DNA of 64,000 bases from the NCBI GenBank assembly GCA_011009095.1, contig VTPC01090546.1, positions 94,136 to 158,135 of the forward strand, read 5' to 3'. The stretch is from Ignelater luminosus (taxonomy: Eukaryota > Arthropoda > Insecta > Coleoptera > Elateridae). Under the pieces are notes generated by a model. It made no database searches and was not told where the DNA came from. It saw only the letters and a program-made list of their open reading frames with translations. Within the stretch, counting starts at the first letter, position 1; each line of letters opens with the position of its first letter. A program made the position numbers and the translations under genes. This document shows, in pieces, positions 47,251-59,300 of this stretch.

Positions 47251-49130
47251 CAGTAAAACCCGCTTATTGGAATAGTATTTGGACAAAGGAGAATTAATCC
47301 AATAACCGGGATAGTCCATTAACCAACTTTAGGATTTTCAGAATTCTGCAAGACAAATTGAGGTTACTGCACATCGCTTGAGATTTATACTATAAAACTT
47401 TCAGCGTTATTTATTGCAGCTTTAAGTAAAATAAAAGTAAGGATACTGTATTAATTATTTATTGAAACAATTACATATTAAATCTAATTCAATTAAAATG
47501 TCCATAAATTAAATCAAAATTATCTTTTTACAAAAAAAGTCAGTAATCTTATATTGCGTTTTGTCCTTACACAATAAATCCGTTATTTGCTGTTCTAAAT
47601 TGTAATAATGATTGAAATCAACATTTGATTTTCTTTTTAGAAATTTTCTTATTACACAACAAGCTCTTGTTACTTCCTGGCCAGATACTGGAGACCATTC
47701 ACATACGTCATCTTTGTTCTCATTGTCATGATAACTTATTAAATCTTCGTTTTCTTGTGATTCAGGTTCTTCAACATCTCCAAAAACGGGCAAACAATTG
47801 TCAAATGTTGCAAATATAGAAAAATCGTCTGAAGTCATTTCTTCGGGAGGAGGACATTCAAAATCGTCTTCACTATCCGTAATCCTTTGTTTTGAAAATT
47901 TATAGTGAATGAAATATTTTTCTATGCTACTTAAAATTATTTTATTCCAGCTCTTATTCATCATATGGATAGCTGAAAGGATTGAGATGGCTTTTGACAT
48001 ATCATTGGCAGTTTTAGAGGACGATGCATCATAATAGTTCATTGTCGAAATAATTTTCTTGACAACTTCCTTTCTGTAATTTCGCTTAAAAAGGGATATA
48101 ATTCTTTGATCCATGGGTTGAATGAGTGACGTTGTATTTGGCGGTATATTTACATTATTCAGTCTCACATTACGTTTATGAGCTGAACAATTATCAACGA
48201 ATAAAATAACTTTTCTATTCATTTTAGCCATTTGCTTATCAAAATCAATAAGTCCCTCTTTAAATTAATTTCAAGTCGTCCATGCGTTTTTGTTGGATGT
48301 GTATTTCACGGGCAATGATTTAATGTCTTTAAAACACTTTGGATTTCGTGATTTACCTATAACAAAAAGCGGAAGTTTATGACTTCCATCGGAATTAGCA
48401 CAGCAAAGAATTGTCATTCTGTCTGTCGCTGCCTTCCCTCCTACAGTTTTTTCTCCACCAAAGCAAAACGTGCCATCTGATATAGCTCGAAAATACAGGC
48501 CAGTTTTGTCGCAATTATATTCACAGACCGGTTCATAGTTTTTAAATAAATTAGGTAGGACATTTGTTACCCATTCATTTGCTCTATATACATCAGCATC
48601 TTTTGCTTCCCCTTCAATTTTTTTAATGGAAATCTAGAAACGATTCTTCCATCTAGAAAACCATCCATTTGTCGCTTTAAATTCCGTATTTCCAAACTTC
48701 TGCGCAATTTGTTCCGCTTTTTCTTTTAATATTGCACCACCAATTGGAACATTCCGCGCTCTTTTTTCGATAAACCATTCACTCAAAGCATCTTCAACTT
48801 TTTCATCCTTCCCGGTACAATTTCTTTTTTGCGTCAGTTTTGAATTATTCTTCCAATCACTCAACACACTGTCTTTATTCTTTAAAAGCTAGCTTACTTG
48901 TGCTTGGGAAATTCCAAATTTCCCAGCTACTTCATTTTGATTTGCTTTAGATTCCTCCACATATTCTATTACAGTTAACTTTTGTTTTAACGTAAGGTCT
49001 TTTCTTTTTGACCCAGTACTCATGATAAAACTAACACAAGAAACTAACAAACTGCGCTCTGCACGACGACGTTTAAAGCAAAACTAACTACGGTAAAGCT
49101 TTACAACCCTCTACTTATAGCAATGCTTGA
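47251..49130 (-). mobile_element. Pogo/Tigger-like transposon, left end only
   Basis: The left end CAGTAAAACCCGCTTATTGG follows TA at 47249-47250, as in Tigger elements. The interior is a minus-strand transposase. No matching right end is visible after 49023, so the 5' side of the gene is diverged or cut, possibly when the next element inserted at 49313; the right limit is approximate. Confidence 0.8.
47509..49023 (-). pseudogene. Tigger/pogo transposase, one frame with four stops
   Basis: The gene reads in a single frame for about 504 codons. MSTGSKRKDLTLKQKLTVIE and FGISQAQVS form a psq-type helix-turn-helix; ALSEWFIEKRARNVPIGGAI to NGWFSRWKNRF is the CENP-B-type DNA-binding domain. The DDE_1 core shows YNCDKTGLYFR (first Asp; the usual DE is DK), LFVDNCSAHKRN (second Asp) and PPNTTSLIQPMDQ (third Asp). 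Only 27 residues separate the last two, slightly below the usual 29-30. An acidic C-terminal tail follows. Stops lie at 48889-48891, 48634-48636, 48271-48273 and 48265-48267. There are no frameshifts, so decay has been by substitution. Confidence 0.92.
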
Positions 49131-49312
49131 ATAAAGTTTTTAAAAGTGGCATGTTTTGTGACTAGTTTGTGTTTTGTTGCCCTTTTTATTTCTACGAATT
49201 TTTGCGATTAAGAACACACAATTTAGAAATAAAGTCATGAAAGTATCAGATTGACTCCAGTTTTTATGTTATGGAGTATGTCTGCAAGGCCGAACAATAT
49301 TTAACAATTTAA

Positions 49313-49360
49313 CCCTGCTGACGTGTTAAAACGCGCTTAATGCGCATTCATTTCGCGCCT
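49313..49360 (+). repeat. Possible piggyBac-like terminus after TTAA
   Basis: TTAA (49309-49312) is followed by CCCTGCTGACGTGTTAAAAC. A CCC start directly after TTAA is the form of piggyBac ends. It may belong to the piggyBac at 49.9-50.9 kb, or to the element carrying the zinc-finger fragment at 49535. No opposite end was found. Confidence 0.4.
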
Positions 49361-49534
49361 TTATACATTACGTGGTAGCTCATGTTACGTTGATTCTCCT
49401 GACGTCTCTAACCTTATGTGGCAGCTAAAGTTTTTAATTTTTCATTAAGATTGAAAGACACTTAACGTGCTTTTTGGTAAATTATGATGAAAACTTTGTT
49501 ATTGATTCTTATAATACAAGTTATTCTTAGAAAT

Positions 49535-49891
49535 ATGAGTTCATCACGAAGAAGATCCAAATATCATTCTTATATATTTTGCTACATTTGTGGTATGTAT
49601 ACAGCAGCAAAACAAAGACGAAATATTACAGACTTTGTAAAGGAGGTTTATGCTGATTATTTTTGTGTACAAATCGAAAAACAAGATAAGTCATGGGTTC
49701 CTCATAAGGTTTGCAAATCTTGTATTGAGTCTTTGCGCTTGTGGAAGAAAGGGGAACGCTCTGGGTTAGACTTCGGTATCCCTATGATCTGGAGGGAGCC
49801 CACGAATCATATCGATGATTGCTTCTTTGGTGTACTAAACGTCAAAGGCTCTAATCGGCATAAAACATGGGAATATCCTGATATAAAGTAG
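49535..49891 (+). pseudogene. Fragment of an uncharacterised zinc-finger protein family
   Basis: From Met at 49535 (MSSSRRRSKYHSYIFCYICG) the frame has Cys-x2-Cys, then KQRRNITDFVKEVYADYF, QDKSWVPHKVCKSC, FGIPMIWREP and a final Cys/His-poor part. KQRRNIT...DQDKSWAPH..C..C...PMIWREP is a repeated uncharacterised family in arthropods and other animals. It probably binds zinc through the first Cys pair and KVCKSC. Family members continue past KYPDL with an MRPV-like stretch; this one stops at EYPDIK, next to the piggyBac C-terminal cut, so both are truncated at one junction. An upstream Met at 49484 gives a hydrophobic leader that I do not believe. Confidence 0.6.
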
Positions 49892-49924
49892 ATTTCGTGA
49901 AAATTCAAATTATGAACGTAAAAT

Positions 49925-50873
49925 TGCTTTTTGCTTTTTGGGCAGAAATGAAGGTAGTATTTCGCTTTTATTGCGTTTTACAGTTCCAACAATTGTTAGG
50001 CCTCTTTCGCTAGACATTTCTTGAGCCAGGGGAATTGAAGTGAACCAATTGTCCATCGTGATATATTCCTGTTGGTTCTATGAATTGATTTGGATAATTC
50101 TTTTATTAATCGTAAGTAGGATGGAACTGAATTACCCGTGGGGTTAGTGTCTTTACCAATGTGTGGTATAGCACTAATCATATAGTATGTTCTTACAACA
50201 CACATACACACAATCTTGTATTTATCTGGTTTAGATTCTATATGTACTCAAAATGGGCACTTGTTTCCGAATCCAAGTAATTGTTGGTCTCTAATTACAT
50301 AACAGTGGGAAGAATAGCTGTTTGCACAGTTTCTTATAAATTATTCCCAAATTTCTCTCACCGGTAAAAATCTATCACTACGATTTCTAGTTTCCTTCTC
50401 ATCAAATCTTAGACAGATCAATAAAAAACCAAACCTTACCTCACTCATTATATTTACATTGGTATATTCAAGGACCTTCTGGGGAAACGTTTTTTTTACA
50501 GATAAATGAAAGTCTTTTCTAGCACCAGCTATGTATAAAAGGCCTAATAGTGCGTTTACCTCTATATAACGTCTGTGAGATGTATTTATTTAGAATCATT
50601 AGTATGAGTTACAATACCGTTCAAAATTATCTGACTAAATAAAACACCCTGGGCTTCCCTCACTGTAGTAATCGAAAGCGAATTGTTCACTTTAGGTACC
50701 TTTACAATAATATTTTTGGCGAGAGTTTTTGTTTTTGCGGGTTCCTGTAGGTTCCACTTGAAACCGTTTTCGCCCGTCACAATTTTCTCGCTTTGGAAAA
50801 CTGCGTTTTCAAAGTCCTCTTGGCCAGAAGAACTTTTATCTTTGTGTCTCGACACCACTTCCATAATATCCAC
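49925..50873 (-). pseudogene. piggyBac transposase, broken and cut at the C-terminus
   Basis: Read from 50873 downward: an N-terminal part ending NGIVTHTN; then RRYIEVNALLGLLYIAGAR, MSEVRFGFLLICLRFDEKET and LPVREIW (50580-50345); then VIRDQQLLGFGNKCPF, matching the IDEQL...FRGR block with the first catalytic Asp displaced; then KPDKYKIVCMCVVRTYYM, where the second Asp position reads Val; and finally TMDNWFTSIPLAQEM with the third Asp and GLTIVGTVKRNK (about 50085-49985). At least three frameshifts or stops are present. The C-terminal quarter and cysteine-rich domain are missing at about 49900. It once excised and inserted elements at TTAA. Confidence 0.85.
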
Positions 50874-50974
50874 ATCGAAAGCAAAGCTAAAAACACCACT
50901 AATTGACTAAACGTACACATAAATATTGGAGTCACCAATAACCCCTAACGGGACAATTGCAGGCTAATAAAAAA

Positions 50975-52406
50975 ACGCCTGGCAAAAGCAGTGCAGGTGT
51001 TTGTTCTACTAACTTCCAAATGAGTGGGTAATAATGCGAGCTAAGCATTCTATTAAATATAGTATATTTAGTAATACTAAAGCTTTTCGTGGCAGCTGTC
51101 TCAGACGGTCGCTGTAATGAGGTCATATCCGGGTGCTTTATGTTGGTTTAAATTTTTGATTTCCTGTGTTACTTTCGCAAGCGAGAAAGGCCTAATAGGC
51201 AATGTCATTTGACGAGGTGCATTGAGAAAATTTTGATTTCATTATCAGTTGTATTTATATTCGGTAGTGGTGTAAATACCTGCTGCAGATGTTCTGGGAA
51301 CGCTGTGGCCTTATTGGAATTACTTTTTGTCTAGGTCCCATCGGTTCTTCTTATCTGTGGATAGCAATTTGGGGTCTTTTAAATTTCTTGGTTTATTTCC
51401 ATATGGTGTGATCATCTTTGCTGAGTGATGTAATGTAGTGCTCAAAAGGAGCGTTTTTTATTTTGTTTAGCTTTCTATGTAGGTTTCACAACCTGTTATA
51501 TATGAGTCTATCATTATTATTTCTCGACCGCTGTCATCTATTGCGCGCTCTGCGTTTTTCAGTTACTAAATCTCCTGTGCTCCGTTGTTTCTTCTTTTAG
51601 CTTGAGGTAGTGTTGAGTGCCTTGCTCATTCTTGTATTATAGTGGTCGAGGATTGTGTCGCTTTGTCTAGCTCTTGGGATTATTTTATTTTTAAGTTTAA
51701 CTTTATGGTCTTATCTAAATAAGTCCGGAAACTATCCCAGTTTGTTTTTTTTTTGTAACAAGCGTTGAAATCCTAGATTTGTCCATTTTATAGTTGCTTT
51801 GGGCCCCTATCACCGGGGAGAGATCAGACGATAGTTCAAAATTCGATTTCGCTTGTATATAATTTGATGTTATACCACAAAAATAAAGAAATCCAATAGA
51901 TTGGGTATTTTGTTTGAGTCAGATGGTCAGTATGTTGACTCTCTGGCACTGACATGTTGTCAGTTTTCACTGTGCATGGCATGTAGAAGATTTCTTCTTT
52001 TTGGCGTTATTAATCTCGCTCCCCAGTCCGTATGCTTTACGTTCCAATCACCACCTATTAGAAATCTGGATCCTCGAGATTGAAAGAAGGTGATATATTT
52101 GTCAGTCGTGATGACATGTCGCGAAGGAAAGTAGACTGCAGTGACGGTAAATGAGCATGGTTTTGCTTCCACTTGAATACTAGCAACTTGTATCTTGTTT
52201 GTTTGACTGAATTTCTTATTATTATTAGGATGATGAATATGGTATACCTTGTAGTATGGAATTTTGAACATTTTCCTATTTGTAAAGTGTCTTTCCGATA
52301 TTAAAGCTATATCGATCTTGTTCATTTGGAGAAAATTTTGTAATTCCAGTTTATGGTTTAGTAGCCCATTGGTCTTCCAAAGTAGGATTCTTAGAGTATT
52401 ATCCAT
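50975..52406 (-). pseudogene. Jockey-type ORF2 (endonuclease and start of RT)
   Basis: The AP-like endonuclease reads from MDNTLRILLWKTNGLLNHKL (52406) through IDIALISERHF, AVYFPSRHV and FLIGGDWNVKHTDWGARL to about 51960; the catalytic GDWN is kept and the usual SETHF reads SERHF. Degraded sequence follows, with a SDLSPV block (SDHSPV in relatives). The reverse-transcriptase start shows EIKNLNQHKAPGYDLIT (about 51160-51110) and, in another frame, FNRMLSSHYYPLIWKLVEQT (about 51055-50995). It stops before the YADD region. Many stops and shifts. Confidence 0.82.
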
Positions 52407-52514
52407 TAGTTGGTGATTTTATTTATCACGAAGCTAAGCATGTTTAAAACCATGCTATTTTGGTTAAGTGGTTGAATGGTGATTTAAATTCATTTAAAAA
52501 TGTAAGTTGCTCCG

Positions 52515-53340
52515 CTATATTAGGAAGCTTTGCTGATTTGCTGGAGTAGGGTTAAGGGGTTGGTAGTATCTTAAGGGAGGAGATTGGTTGTTGTCGTGTA
52601 TGTTAACACCGTTGTTCTGTTGTACGGCATTTTGTCTTGTAGGATTTGGGGTTTTACCTCTTGTGTTTTCTAGATTTTTATATAATTTGAACCCTTTATA
52701 ATTTGCCGGATGGTTTCCTTCACATAGTACACATTTAGCTGGTGTGTTTGACGCTTTTTTACACAAACTTGTATTATGCTCGCCTTCGCATTTTATTCCA
52801 TTATACGGTCTCGCATAGTAAGTTTTTGTGTGGCCGTAGCTCTGGCATCTTGTACATTAGGGAATGGAACTTTTTTCCGTGGTGCCTCTACAGTTATATT
52901 TTCCTCTTACACAAGTGTTTTATATCATAGATGCTTTTGTTATTTTCTTTGGGTTTTAAGTCGATTAAAAACAGTGGAAGAGGTTCTTTTGTTTGGCTGC
53001 GTCTGTTTCTTAATTTCCTGTTGTATATTTTCTTTGGGTACCGAATAGTGTAGGTTTATTAATACTATCCTGTACAAGCTTTTTCGTGTCTAATCTGGTA
53101 TATGCGGTATATGATTTTATCTTCCTGCAACTGTTTAATTAGTCTTCTGTAGGCTTCGGAGGTGGCAACGTTAATTTTTATTGTACTACAGTACTTCCAC
53201 TTCCATTAATGAAGTCAGATGCTCAGTCATTTGGATGTAGTTTGTTACTCCGTATATGTATCCTAGGAGAGGTTGCTTGTTATTAGTGGTGTTATTTGAC
53301 TCATTAGATTCCATATCATCGTCTGATAATTGGGAGAGCG
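52515..53340 (-). pseudogene. Jockey-type ORF1 (gag-like, zinc knuckles)
   Basis: This is the RNA-binding ORF1 protein of the LINE. From the 5' side: QNRFDTLSQLSDDDMES (about 53360-53310), a middle domain with YRIVLINLHYSVPKENIQQ (about 53090-53020), then knuckles CTRCQSYGHTKTYY, KCEGEHNTSLC and CVLCEGNHPANYKG (about 52855-52680), followed by a Pro/Asn/Gln-rich tail. Several frameshifts divide it. The three-knuckle array fits the Jockey clade. Confidence 0.78.
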
Positions 53341-53400
53341 TATCAAATCTATTTTGTGTAGTGAAGTAGAAGGGATTTTTATCTCTTCTGGGGTTACACC

Positions 53401-56177
53401 AATTTATTATTGCTTATTCAAATGGTAATAAAACTACCTATCAAAAAACTGCTTTATATTTTGCATAAACTCGACAGGAGTATTTTAAAACAAATTTATA
53501 ATTGAACTTCTTTCCGTTTGGGCACTCTCTTAATAAAAAAACATTGAAGTCTCTTTCATGCAGAAGACTATCGGTATTCTGGATCTCAATCTCTGATTTT
53601 TAGTTCTGAACTTTTTGAAGGCGACTTATGAAAGTCTGTTAGTCAATTTTTCTCAGTTATGTACAAACTATCTAGTTTTGGTAATGTGTTGTTATACATA
53701 GAGATTAGAGAGCAGAAATATATAATATAAGCTTCTTGATGAAGAGCACACATTTCTGATATAATTTTTTCATTGTCGGGAGCATGGATAGTCATCATAA
53801 AGTTGTCTCTTGTGTAAACGCTGAAATGGAACTAAAATATTGCGACCAGATGTCAACTCCCACAATGTCGTTTGAAGCAAAAGAGATTGACATTTGGATA
53901 TACGTTGAAAACGTGTGGGATGACGTTTATATTTTTGCCAACTTACGTATAATAATATTTCGCATTTAAAGAAAAAGAGTTCAACTTGATAATGCTTGAT
54001 AATTTTCGAAAAATCCGCATCAACGCTTTAGACCTTATTTTAAAACTTTCCGTGAACACTTCCATACTTGAACATTCAGGTTTGGTGAGGTCATTCTTTA
54101 ATTTGTAAAACAATAGCACAGGCATTTTAGAACAAAAAGAAATTCACAACAAACTGTTAATTAACTCAAATGTATTTTACAGAGAACAGTATTTAAACCC
54201 TTTAGGCATGGTTTTTGAATTTTCCGTAGACATTCACGCCCACCACTAGAACATTACAAGCACAATAGACTAAACAATGAAACATAACGATGTTCCTGAA
54301 TTTAATGCCCGCTTCCACTCCTTCGTTATCTAGTTAACCTGGAGTTTATCCATACTCAACATTTCCACTTCCGTTCACATCCATCAAAGCAATTACGGTG
54401 TGCTTGAAATGAAATTTGTAATCCTCAACGACGAGAAAGTATAACATTCTTTTGAAAAACTGCCAAATACCACCCTGTCTAACAACAAAATAAAAGAAGT
54501 CAATACGATTTCAATAATAAAAAGAGAATTCCATTTGTTCCTCAAGTACAAATTTACTCTTAAAGTTTCCATTATCGCTTTCCATTTGATAGCAAACAGT
54601 TTAACTTTTACGAGCCGTTTAACGTCCAGTTCAAAACCTCGCAACAAATTCGGGCGTCTCGGAAAAGCTTAACTTTTCCTAGCGACACTGAAACTATTTC
54701 GCCTCGAAGCGAAAACGACGAACCAATCGCTTTAAGAAATGGTGGTTGAGGGATGAAAATGCTTTTAGTAGTTACACATGGATTGTTCGGGTTGCCTTTA
54801 GGATAACATCCTGATTTTTTTTTCTTTTTGCGGACAGAAACGATTTCTATCAGAATAATGGGAATATTATTCTGTCTGGGTCATTGATAATTCTACGGTC
54901 TGCTGCCTTTATGGATGGGACTGCTGATATTTTAAAATTAGCACTCGTCTCGAGAAATTTTATTCTTTGCACATGAAATTTGTCATTGTTGGAAATCTGA
55001 AAGGGTTTATTACCCTATCATTAGCCTTGATTACAGCCAAGGCAATTATCGAAGACCTTTCTCCTCTTAAGCACAAAGGACGCTTCTTATTATAAAGATA
55101 ATTTACAATAGAGGAAAGCTTTTACAGCTCTTTGGTGACAAAAGCTCTTAAAATAATGTTCCCACCATACCATTAAGCCTTTCATTAGAGAAAAACAAAC
55201 AGAAGTTGTAGGGAACCGTCTAAAGCAAAAGAGAATGTACAATTATTGTGTTATTAAAAAAGTTTCGAGTTGTGGTGCGGTTTTTGAAACTATGTCGCGA
55301 GAAACTTCATAAAATTAATTTCTAAGGTCATTACAAAGTAGCACTAGTTTATGTAATTTTCTGTCGGGTCGCAGAGAATTATTAATTTTGTTTAAGATCT
55401 ACACGACATTGTAACAGATGCTTCTGGCGCTACGACTCCATCACTCTTACTAGACATTAAAACTGGAAATTTTATCGTCTCTCTTATAGTGACAAATATA
55501 CACCTCTAGTTATTAAAGTTCGGATTTATATGCACATACGAAATTAAAATGCAAGCTCATCTATAAACTTGTTTGGATTTTTAAATTAGTCTAGACAAAT
55601 TAAATTTAAATTAAATTCAACACATTAAGCCTTTCATCATCCTTTACAACTATTTCTGTGTACACTTCTGCTTTTTTTATTTTGTCAGCGGGATAAATAC
55701 TGTACTAACGTTTTATATAGGAAAGCCTTGTAAAAGATACACGGATGAAAAAATTTATGTGGGTGTTCCTTGCTGGATTATTATTAAAAACAACAGCCTG
55801 GGTACAGTCAAGCAGATGGTGCAAAGTAATAAGGAAATAATAATTATATAAAGTTTTCCAATAATAATAACGTCTTGTCTTCGTTTGTTTTCTTTTAAAT
55901 AATGGAACTGCGTTATTTTCTAAATAACTAGAAAAAAATTCAAAAGATTATCAAAAGAGACATACTGCACCAGATGTAGCAAATTTATTTTTTTACTGAT
56001 TAAGTATGCTTTATGATGTGTGGGTTATAAAAGTTGGTGACTTAATTTAAATGAGAACAAGCAATTTCTTGCATTTGCTACAGTGATTAAATTTTATTTC
56101 TGCTTTTTAATAATTCAATTAAGATCCATACACTATAAAAGTTTTCTCGCAGCTGTCGGTACGAAAAGAATTGTCTT
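53401..56177. other. No gene recognised
   Basis: AT-rich DNA with chance frames on both strands and no family motif. It forms the left flank of the gypsy element. Confidence 0.45.
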
Positions 56178-56364
56178 TGTTATGTATATGCATGTGTGGC
56201 AATAGTGTAAGTTTAGTAACTAATGTAAGTTACGTTAGCCACTTAATCAGAAATGATATATACACTCAAGAAGTATGTAGAATCTAAGATGGATGTTAAC
56301 GTTTTTGTCATGATATTTATATAATAAAATATATAAAATTAAACGTGGATTTTATAACAAAACA
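56178..56364 (+). repeat. Gypsy left LTR
   Basis: 187 bp, starting TGTTATG and ending AACA. It matches the right LTR at about 97%. It has an AT-rich TATATAATA-type stretch near its 3' part. Confidence 0.93.
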
Positions 56365-59300
56365 TGGTGTCAGGTACTTGGAAAGCAAGTTAAAAACTGT
56401 TGAAAAATAAAGAAAAGTGAAAAAAAAACGGAAAATTGAATAAAGGTAATTATTGAACACGTGGTTCAGCAAAATAAAAAATTGAAAAAATGGATTTCAA
56501 ACCACCTGCCCCACTTGAATTGAAAGAATCGGTTGATAACTGGAATGTTTGGAAGCAACAATTCGACTTCTATTTAAAAGCAACTAAAATGGATAAAGAA
56601 GAGGAATTAGTAAAGATTGCGATTCTCATGACAGCAATAGGTATGGAAGGTCTTGTAATTTATAATACATTAACTGAAAACGAGAGATCAACACTATCAA
56701 AAATCTTGAAAGATTTAGATAATCATTTTATACCCAAGATCAATCCTACAATGGAAACTTTTAAATTCAATAATATAATTCAAAAAGAGGGTCAAACCAT
56801 AGAAAATTATGTCACAGAACTGCGACAGCAAGCGCAGCTATGTGAATTTAAATGTACAAAGTGCAATACCAGCTTTGAAGATAGAATGATTAAAGAACGT
56901 TTAATCATAGGTATAAACGACAAACAGGTTCAGCAACGACTCATCAGAGAACAAAAATTAACCTTGGAAAAAATTAAAGATTATTGTCAATCGGTAGAAT
57001 TGTCAAAAGAGCATGTTAAACTTCTAAATCCAGAACATGTAGATGCAGTAAAGCTTAAATATAAAAATTATAATGAAAGCAAGTGTAAAAGATGTTTAAC
57101 AAGTCATCAACGAAACAAGTGCCCTGCGTACAATAAAGTTTGCAGCAGATGTCACAAGCGTAATCATTTTGCTAAGGCTTGTATCACATCATTAAGAAAA
57201 TTAAATCAAGAAACTGAGTGTGAACAAGAAAAGAAGACTCAAAAGAAAGTCACAAAAGTTGAAGAGGTTAATCGAGAAGAAGATGAAGCAGAAGACAACA
57301 TGGTTCAAATTACCACAGTTACAGAAGTGCACAGCATTAAAAATCAAGAAGTAATGGGTTGGTACGAGAAACTCCAAGTGGAAGGAAAATGGGTTCAATT
57401 TAAGCTTGATAGTGGTGCAGAGTCCAGCATCTTGCCGTTATCCACATATGAACAGTTGGGTTCTCCCAGTACATTAGTATCGACTCCAGTAACATTGTTA
57501 ACCTTTGGAAATTTCAAACTGCAACCTCAGGGTCAGGCAAGGTTATTATGTAAATTTAAAGAATTTGAATGTAATACTAATTTTATAATAGTAGATTTTA
57601 ATTGTCAACCTTTACTAGGATTAAGTGATTGTCTTAAATTTAATTTATTTAAGAGAATTCATGATATAGAAAAGCTTACTAATCTTTCAAAAAATGATTT
57701 ATTAGTTAAGTACGAATCAGTTTTTCTAGGATCAGGAAAAATGCCAGGTTTATGTACTATAACATGATAATTTTATTCCTGTTGTTCAATATCAAAGAAA
57801 GGTTCCATTAGCACTTTATGATAAACTAAAAGAAACATTAGACAATTTAGTCAGTAATCAAGTTATTAAAGAGGTAGATTATCCTGGGTAAATAGTTTAA
57901 TCGTAATTGAAAAACCAAATAAGTCATTACGATTATGCATTGATCCCAAACCTTTAAATAAATTTATTAAAAGAGAATATTTTCCTATACCTACTTCTAA
58001 AGAAATAATTACTAAATTAGTAGGAAACTATTTTTTCAGTAATAGACATGAAAGATGGATTTTGGCAAATTCAGTTAGACGAAAAGAGTTTTGATATGTG
58101 TACATTTAATACTCCATTCGGCAGGTACAAATTTTTACGCATGCCATTTGGAATATCAAACGCACCCGAAATTTTTCAAAGAAAGAATTTTCAAATTTTT
58201 GGCGACATACCAGGTGTAGAGATATACTTTGACAACTTGATCATATCTGGTAAAGATGAATTTGAGCATGATAAAGCTCTACAAACCGTTTTTGAACGTG
58301 CTATTAAAAATACTGTCAAGTTCAACAAAGATAAATTTCAATACAAATTAACTGAGGTTCAATTTATGGGACAAATTATTACCAAATCAGGTGTATATCC
58401 CAATCCTGAAAATATAGATGCGATCATTCGCATGGAACAACCTAAAAATAAAAGTGATGTTTTGCAATTATTAGGATTACTGAAATTCTTCTCTCAGTAC
58501 ATTCCCAATTTGTCTAAGTTAACTAGCAATTTAAGGAATTTAACAAGAAATGAGGTTCAGTTTGAATGGACCGAAGCTCATTCGAACGAGTTAGAAAAAT
58601 TAAAACATATTTTAGTAAATAAACCTGTTCTTAATATTTTTGATGAAAATAAACAAACAATCATACAATCTGATGCATCTTCCGAAGGTTTAGGCGCTAG
58701 TCAAATCCAAGAAGGACATCCAATATCCTTCGCATCTAGATTCCTAACAAATACAGAAATAAAATATGCACATATAGAAAAAGAATTATTAGGTATTATG
58801 TTTGCATGTGAAAAATTTCATTGTTTTATATATGGTAGGCAAGTTTTAATACAAGCAGATCACAAACCTTTAATAAGTATTTTTAATAAAGATCTAAATA
58901 AAGTCAGTTCACGTTTTCAAGAATGCTACTCAAATTGCTAAAATATAATATCAAACTTGAATATGTCCCAGGCAAAAACTTAGTTGTTGCAGATACTTTG
59001 TCTAGAGCATACATCAATACATATACTCCTGAAGACGAAGAAATGCAACATGTGATTCATGCACTTATAAATAACATTAGTATTTCTCCTGAAAAGAAAA
59101 TATTATTTCAACAAGCAACACAGAATGATCCTCTATTAAAAGATATTTTTGGTTATATTCAAAATGAATGGCCTAAAATAAAAGATTTGTCTGAACATGA
59201 AAGCGCATACTTTAAAATTAAAGATGATCTACATATCTCAGATGGCTTAATATTTTTTGGCTATAAGTTAGTAGTACCTTCATCTCTGAGAAATGAAATG

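Larger units (their letters stand above)
50935..53400 (-). mobile_element. Jockey-clade LINE, cut within reverse transcriptase
   Basis: The minus strand holds ORF1 with zinc knuckles, then ORF2 with endonuclease and the beginning of the reverse transcriptase. The sequence ends near 50935-50975, where the piggyBac begins, so the catalytic reverse-transcriptase core and 3' end are absent. That is unusual for a LINE by itself and shows later loss. The 5' limit near 53400 is approximate. Confidence 0.82.

Noticed and set aside
52540-52560. GGGTTAA near 52550 as the missing right end of the piggyBac
   Set aside because: It lies within the LINE ORF1 coding region and is not preceded by the complement of CCCTGCTGACG.
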